Origin: Oscillospiraceae bacterium
Lineage (GTDB): Bacteria > Bacillota > Clostridia > Saccharofermentanales > Saccharofermentanaceae
NCBI GenBank assembly: GCA_902764825.1
Contig: CACWXL010000005.1
Coordinates: forward strand, 1-64,000
Direction: 5' to 3'
DNA length: 64,000 nt
The position numbers and the translations under genes are program-made. The notes under the pieces were generated by a model. The model saw only the letters and a list, made by a program, of their open reading frames with translations. It made no database searches and was not told the DNA's origin. Positions 60,249-64,000 of this stretch are shown piece after piece. Positions within the stretch are counted from its first letter, which is position 1. Each line of letters begins with the position of its first letter.

Positions 60249-62198
60249 TTATGCGTTGCAGATGATGGAGAAATCCTCAGCCTTGAGGGAAGCGCCACCT
60301 ACGAGACCACCGTTGATGTCAGCCTGAGCGAAGAGGCCTGCAGCGTTCTTGGCATTGCAGGAACCGCCGTACTGGATCGTGATAGCCTCAGCGCACTTAG
60401 GGCAATAGAGCTCAGCGATTACGCCACGGATGAACTTGCAAACTTCCTCAGCCTGCTCGTCTGTAGCTGTCTTGCCTGTGCCGATAGCCCAGATAGGCTC
60501 ATAAGCGATCGTGATCTGGCAGAGCTTGTCAGCAGGGATATCCTTGAAAGCGCCAACGATCTGACCCTTGATCCAGTCGAATGTCTCGCCTGCTTCACGC
60601 TGAGCAAGAGACTCGCCGCAGCAGATGATAGGTCTTACACCATACTTGAGGAGTGCAAGAGCCTTCTTGTTAACTGTCTCGTCTGTCTCTGCGTTGTACT
60701 CTCTTCTCTCGGAGTGGCCGATGATGCAGTAATTTACGCCCATCTTAGCGAGCCAGAGAGGTGAGATCTCGCCTGTGAAAGCACCCTTCTCTTCGAAGTG
60801 GCAGTTCTGAGCAGCGATCTTGATGTTTGTGTAAGCAGCAGCCTCAACTGCAGCAGCAAGTGCTGTAGCAGGAACGCCGAGAGCGATTCTGTGCTCAGCA
60901 TTCTTAACGAGGGGCTTGAGCTCTTCGATGAGCTTAACTGCATCTGCAGGGATACCGCAGTTCATCTTCCAGTTGCCTGCAGCAAAGATTCTGCCTGTCT
61001 TCTTGTCGTTGAGGCAGTCGATACCGGGGAGAACCTTACCCTCGATATACTCGAGAGAAGCGCCGCCGCCTGTGGAGATGTGAGAAACCTTATCAGCATA
61101 GCCGAGCTTCTCGATAGCAGCTGCGGAGTCACCGCCGCCGATGATGGATGTGCAGTCTGCGTCAGCGATAGCCTGAGCGATTGCCTTTGTACCAACTGCG
61201 AACTTCTCGAACTCGAAAACGCCTGCAGGGCCGTTCCAGATAACTGTCTTAGCGCCCTTGATAGCTTCAGAGAACTTAGCGATCGTCTCAGGTCCGATGT
61301 CGAGGCCCTGCCAGCCGTCAGGGATCTCCATTGTAGGAACTACCTTGCTGTTAGCGTTTGCATCGAAAGCATCAGCAACAACAGTATCTGTAGGAAGAAG
61401 GAGCTTAACGCCCTTCTCTTCTGCCTTAGCGAGGATCTCCTTAGCGAGGTCAACCTTGTCAGCCTCGAAGAGGGAGTCACCGATCTTGCCGCCCTGAGCG
61501 CCGATGAATGTATAAGCCATACCACCGCCGATGATGATGGTGTCAGCCTTGTCCAAAAGGTTTGTGATAACGCCGATCTTGTCGGAAACCTTAGCACCGC
61601 CAAGAATAGCAACGAACGGTCTTGCAGGATTGTCAAGCGCACCGCCGATGAAGTCTATCTCTTTCTTGATGAGATAACCGCAAGCGGAAGGAAGGAAGTT
61701 AGCAAGACCTGCTGTTGAAGCATGAGCACGGTGAGCTGTACCGAATGCATCGTTAACATAGAGGTCAGCCATAGAAGCGAGCTCTGCAGCGAACTTAGGA
61801 TCGTTCTTTGTCTCTTCCTTGTGGAAACGGACGTTCTCGAGCATGAGAACTTCGCCTTCCTTGAGAGCAGCAGCCTTAGCCTTTGCATCTTCGCCGATAA
61901 CGTCAGCAGCCAGAGTAACAGGCTGTCCGAGAAGCTCAGCGAGACGGTCAGCAGCGGGCTTCATTGAGAACTTAGCCTCAGGACCGTTCTTCGGACGGCC
62001 GAGATGTGAAACGAGGATAACCTTTGCCTTGTTGTCTACGAGATACTTGATCGTAGGAAGAGCACCCTTGATACGCTTGTCGTCTGTGATCTTTGTGCCT
62101 GTTTCCTTGTCGAGCGGTACGTTAAAGTCAACGCGGACGATAACTCTCTTGCCGGCTACGTCTAAATCTTCGACGCTTTTCTTGTCATACATTGCCAT
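60249..62198 (-). CDS. pgk-tpi: Fused phosphoglycerate kinase - triosephosphate isomerase
   Basis: One 649-residue chain carries two glycolytic enzymes. Residues about 1-400 are phosphoglycerate kinase ([50 protein letters not shown]). From about 405 it is triosephosphate isomerase: [10 protein letters not shown] with catalytic Asn/Lys, IIGHSERRE with catalytic His, and [13 protein letters not shown] with catalytic Glu. No stop or frameshift separates the parts, and the junction [15 protein letters not shown] is short. Such a fusion is known from Thermotoga. All main catalytic residues are present. The gene is monocistronic with its own promoter (62278-62306) and terminator. Confidence 0.95.
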   Translation of the reverse strand: MAMYDKKSVEDLDVAGKRVIVRVDFNVPLDKETGTKITDDKRIKGALPTIKYLVDNKAKVILVSHLGRPKNGPEAKFSMKPAADRLAELLGQPVTLAADVIGEDAKAKAAALKEGEVLMLENVRFHKEETKNDPKFAAELASMADLYVNDAFGTAHRAHASTAGLANFLPSACGYLIKKEIDFIGGALDNPARPFVAILGGAKVSDKIGVITNLLDKADTIIIGGGMAYTFIGAQGGKIGDSLFEADKVDLAKEILAKAEEKGVKLLLPTDTVVADAFDANANSKVVPTMEIPDGWQGLDIGPETIAKFSEAIKGAKTVIWNGPAGVFEFEKFAVGTKAIAQAIADADCTSIIGGGDSAAAIEKLGYADKVSHISTGGGASLEYIEGKVLPGIDCLNDKKTGRIFAAGNWKMNCGIPADAVKLIEELKPLVKNAEHRIALGVPATALAAAVEAAAYTNIKIAAQNCHFEEKGAFTGEISPLWLAKMGVNYCIIGHSERREYNAETDETVNKKALALLKYGVRPIICCGESLAQREAGETFDWIKGQIVGAFKDIPADKLCQITIAYEPIWAIGTGKTATDEQAEEVCKFIRGVIAELYCPKCAEAITIQYGGSCNAKNAAGLFAQADINGGLVGGASLKAEDFSIICNA

Positions 62199-62277
62199 GG
62201 ATTTTCACACTCCTGATTCATATTTTGTGTTTTTTGGAAACGTCCGTGAAGACGCCTCTTAATTTACTAACGCGAAA

Positions 62278-62306
62278 ATTATACTATCTTCGCGCGATAT
62301 ATTAAA
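62278..62306 (-). promoter_or_regulatory. Promoter of the PGK-TPI gene
   Basis: On the minus strand TTTAAT (62301-62306) and a perfect TATAAT (62278-62283) are separated by 17 bases, about 80 bases before the ATG. Confidence 0.55.
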
Positions 62307-62310
62307 GCAA

Positions 62311-62349
62311 TAAAAAAGGCGAGTTTGGCGAATAATGTGCCAAACCCGC
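62311..62349 (-). terminator. Rho-independent terminator of the PlsC-type gene
   Basis: On the minus strand an 11-base stem (arms 62319-62329 and 62339-62349 on plus; one G-T pair) with a nine-base loop is followed by CTTTTTT. It ends the acyltransferase gene whose stop lies at 62382. Confidence 0.85.
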
Positions 62350-62381
62350 TTGATTTTTTCCTGAAAACGTTCTAGTGAAAA

Positions 62382-63713
62382 TTATTTCTTTTTTCCGAGG
62401 AGCGTTACGATCTCATGGATCTTGAAGACTTTCTGTCCGTCGACATAGAATCTGTAGAGTTCTCCGTCCTTGTCGTAGATCTCGAAATGCTTGCCGTATG
62501 AAGCAACAAGTCCTCTCATCGTATCGATCTCAAAGACCTTGGTCTGGAAAGGCGCCGTAGGATCGAGCGTCCTGTCCTTATACTTCTTCATCGGCTTTCC
62601 CTTCTTGTAGGGGATGCCTTCTTCAGCAGGACAGTCAGTTCCGACGTATGTGATCTCCTTGTCCGTGATCGTGATCCTGCCCTTTCCTGTTTTCGCGAAC
62701 GTGAATCTGTCGAAAACCTTGAACAGATCGGCGTTCATCTCCATCTTGAAGCCGCCTGCGTCGAGCTGGTCCTTTATGAGGCCCCTCTCCCACTCTGTCC
62801 ACTTGTGGAGGTCGTCGAAAACAACGCACTGAGGATCAACCTTCTCGATAAGGCCCGTAGGGAGATATCTTGCCGCATTTCCGCAGTTGGAGCACTGGAT
62901 CATGTCGTGCTTGCCGGAATTCATATACTGCATCGTATATTCGGAGCCGCATCTGGGGCACGCATAAGCGATGTTCTGAAGACCTGCTGCGAGCTTCCTG
63001 CTCTTATACTTTCTGGGATTCTCGCGGATCCAGTCATTCTCGTTATAGTCAACGGCATCGAGGATCTTCTGCTGAAGTTCTTCGATCGATAATTCCTTGA
63101 CTTCGTCAGAATAGATCTTCTTAACGAACTCGGCGCTGATCCTGCCCTTGCGCATTCCGGACTTGGACCATCTCGGCCAAGCAAGGTACGCACCATGGAT
63201 GTGGGCGATATATACAGAGGCATTAGCCTTCTTCGCAAGTCTTGCAACGCCGTCGTCAAAGCCAATGGACTTGCCGTCGACGTGTCTTGTTGCCTCAGGA
63301 TATACGATGATGACGCCGTTACGCTTCATGACACGCATCATGGCCTTGACCGCAGCGGTATCAACTACGAACTGCTTCTTGGGGATCGCGCCGCCAAGCT
63401 TGAACCAGTGGCCCCATGCAGGTGCCCTGAATACGAACTCACCGGTAACGAAGTTTGCAGGTCTAGCCTTGGTAAGGCGGTTGATGATCATGGGGTCGAG
63501 ATAAGACTCATGATTGGAGATAACGATAATGGGGCCTTCGTGATTAACGAATTCCATGTCGGGCTTTACCTTGATATGCGTATAAGCGCATACCAAAGGA
63601 ACGATTATGCGCGAGCCTAAAAATCCAAAATAGAATTTGCTCGGCACACATCCTATATCATAATCGCGCGGCGCCTTAGAGCGGGAAGCCGCATTACTCA
63701 CGTTTTCCTGCAT
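62382..63713 (-). CDS. 1-acylglycerol-3-phosphate acyltransferase (PlsC)-like with C-terminal zinc ribbon
   Basis: The 443-residue protein has a PlsC-type domain at about 25-235: acyltransferase motif HESYLD (HX4D) in ISNHESYLDPMI, then VYPEATRHVDG (family usually PEGTR), near a membrane-associated first helix. A zinc ribbon follows at about 252-280 (CPRCGSEYTMQYMNSG, CSNCG), then a C-terminal domain of about 160 residues with beta-strand pattern (GRITITDKEITYVG). PlsC domains esterify lysophosphatidic acid in membrane lipid synthesis. The ribbon and C-terminal part are not found in standard PlsC, so the acceptor may differ. It is monocistronic with a terminator. Confidence 0.8.
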   Translation of the reverse strand: MQENVSNAASRSKAPRDYDIGCVPSKFYFGFLGSRIIVPLVCAYTHIKVKPDMEFVNHEGPIIVISNHESYLDPMIINRLTKARPANFVTGEFVFRAPAWGHWFKLGGAIPKKQFVVDTAAVKAMMRVMKRNGVIIVYPEATRHVDGKSIGFDDGVARLAKKANASVYIAHIHGAYLAWPRWSKSGMRKGRISAEFVKKIYSDEVKELSIEELQQKILDAVDYNENDWIRENPRKYKSRKLAAGLQNIAYACPRCGSEYTMQYMNSGKHDMIQCSNCGNAARYLPTGLIEKVDPQCVVFDDLHKWTEWERGLIKDQLDAGGFKMEMNADLFKVFDRFTFAKTGKGRITITDKEITYVGTDCPAEEGIPYKKGKPMKKYKDRTLDPTAPFQTKVFEIDTMRGLVASYGKHFEIYDKDGELYRFYVDGQKVFKIHEIVTLLGKKK

Positions 63714-63773
63714 TTAACTACTCCGTGTATCTCAAGTTAGAAAGTGATAGTTTGTGTATTATACAACATTTCG

Positions 63774-64000
63774 TCAAGTGGTGCTTGCACTTTCCTGAAT
63801 AACAGAATTACTTGATATCTCAAGCGCTCCGCCATCCTTTATGACTATCACCTTTCCGTCCTCTGCAGCGCTGCCCTGTGCAAGGAGCGCGTCAGGGTCA
63901 GATGTCTCCACAGCATCGATGATCGCCAGGTGTCCGGGCTTAACGATGCCGTCGAGCATAGCTTCGGAGAAGCGGTCTTCGACCATGGATGTAATGACTC
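63774..64000 (-). CDS. ATP-dependent Clp protease ATP-binding subunit, 3' end only (ClpC/ClpA-like)
   Basis: The frame is open to the right edge, so only the last 75 or so codons are visible. The segment TSMVEDRFSEAMLDGIVKPG matches the extreme C-terminus of Clp ATPases of the ClpA/B/C group (VED-SE-LL-G pattern after the second AAA domain), where the small subdomain ends. The remaining 50 residues (GKVIVIKDGGALEISSN) form a poorly conserved tail. The ATPase and protease-binding parts lie outside the window, so the exact paralogue cannot be named. Confidence 0.65.
   Translation of the reverse strand, partial: VITSMVEDRFSEAMLDGIVKPGHLAIIDAVETSDPDALLAQGSAAEDGKVIVIKDGGALEISSNSVIQESASTT

Noticed and set aside
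60798-61718. 306-codon plus-strand frame opposite the PGK-TPI gene
   Set aside because: It is a Cys/Ser-rich shadow of a strongly conserved gene, without a ribosome site or recognisable domain.
1-64000. tRNA, rRNA, prophage or integrative element
   Set aside because: I saw no cloverleaf, CCA-ended tRNA, rRNA-like segment, integrase, transposase or attachment-site duplication in the gaps between genes.

Overview
The window looks like chromosomal DNA of an anaerobic Gram-positive bacterium of the class Clostridia, probably a gut or rumen fibre degrader. The basis is AGGAGG-type ribosome sites, lipoprotein and Gram-positive surface genes, a three-subunit [FeFe] hydrogenase, an Nfn-type ferredoxin:NADP oxidoreductase, a membrane-anchored GH5 cellulase, and no outer-membrane genes. 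I see no rRNA, tRNA, CRISPR array, transposase, integrase or phage gene. The first gene is cut by the left edge and a ClpA/B/C-type ATPase gene by the right edge.

Layout. 1-5 kb: small membrane or hypothetical proteins and a membrane S41-type protease. 4.9-9.8 kb (minus strand): a GT-C glycosyltransferase, a GT2 polyprenol-type glycosyltransferase, a sugar kinase/nucleotidyltransferase fusion, GtrA and a small membrane protein. 10-17 kb (plus strand): two very large paralogues that join a YidC-like membrane domain to an extracellular alkaline-phosphatase-superfamily domain, with a CDP-glycerol glycerophosphotransferase-like gene between them. Together these two blocks look like one cell-surface glycopolymer island (inference). 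The two paralogues share a roughly 744-bp, about 97% identical tract with sharp edges, and the island carries two copies of one promoter.

17-31 kb: a membrane protein, then a long minus-strand region. Read in its own direction it encodes dCMP deaminase, a membrane-anchored GH5 cellulase, a single-span membrane protein, a very large single-span surface/coiled-coil protein broken by an 8-bp tandem duplication, a short secreted protein with four VYGPP motifs, a radical SAM/SPASM enzyme, an SDR, an SCP2 protein, a sialate-O-acetylesterase-like protein lacking its catalytic Ser and His, and a CBS protein. The VYGPP protein and radical SAM enzyme are the best candidate for a little-described system (a modified-peptide pair).

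31-45.7 kb: D-Ala-D-Ala ligase, a giant GT-C-like membrane protein with an acidic insert, a cytosolic sugar-sensor/GGDEF protein, hydrogenase HydCBA, an EF-G-like GTPase and a zinc-ribbon coiled-coil protein. 46-51 kb: a complete peptide-type ABC importer. 51-57.6 kb: an orphan pilin-like protein with an SSE minisatellite, CCA-adding enzyme (apparently leaderless), a GH31 protein whose nucleophile position is Asn, an alpha/beta hydrolase and a zinc peptidase. 57.8-64 kb: NfnAB, a fused phosphoglycerate kinase-triosephosphate isomerase, a PlsC-type acyltransferase with a zinc ribbon, and the end of a Clp ATPase gene.
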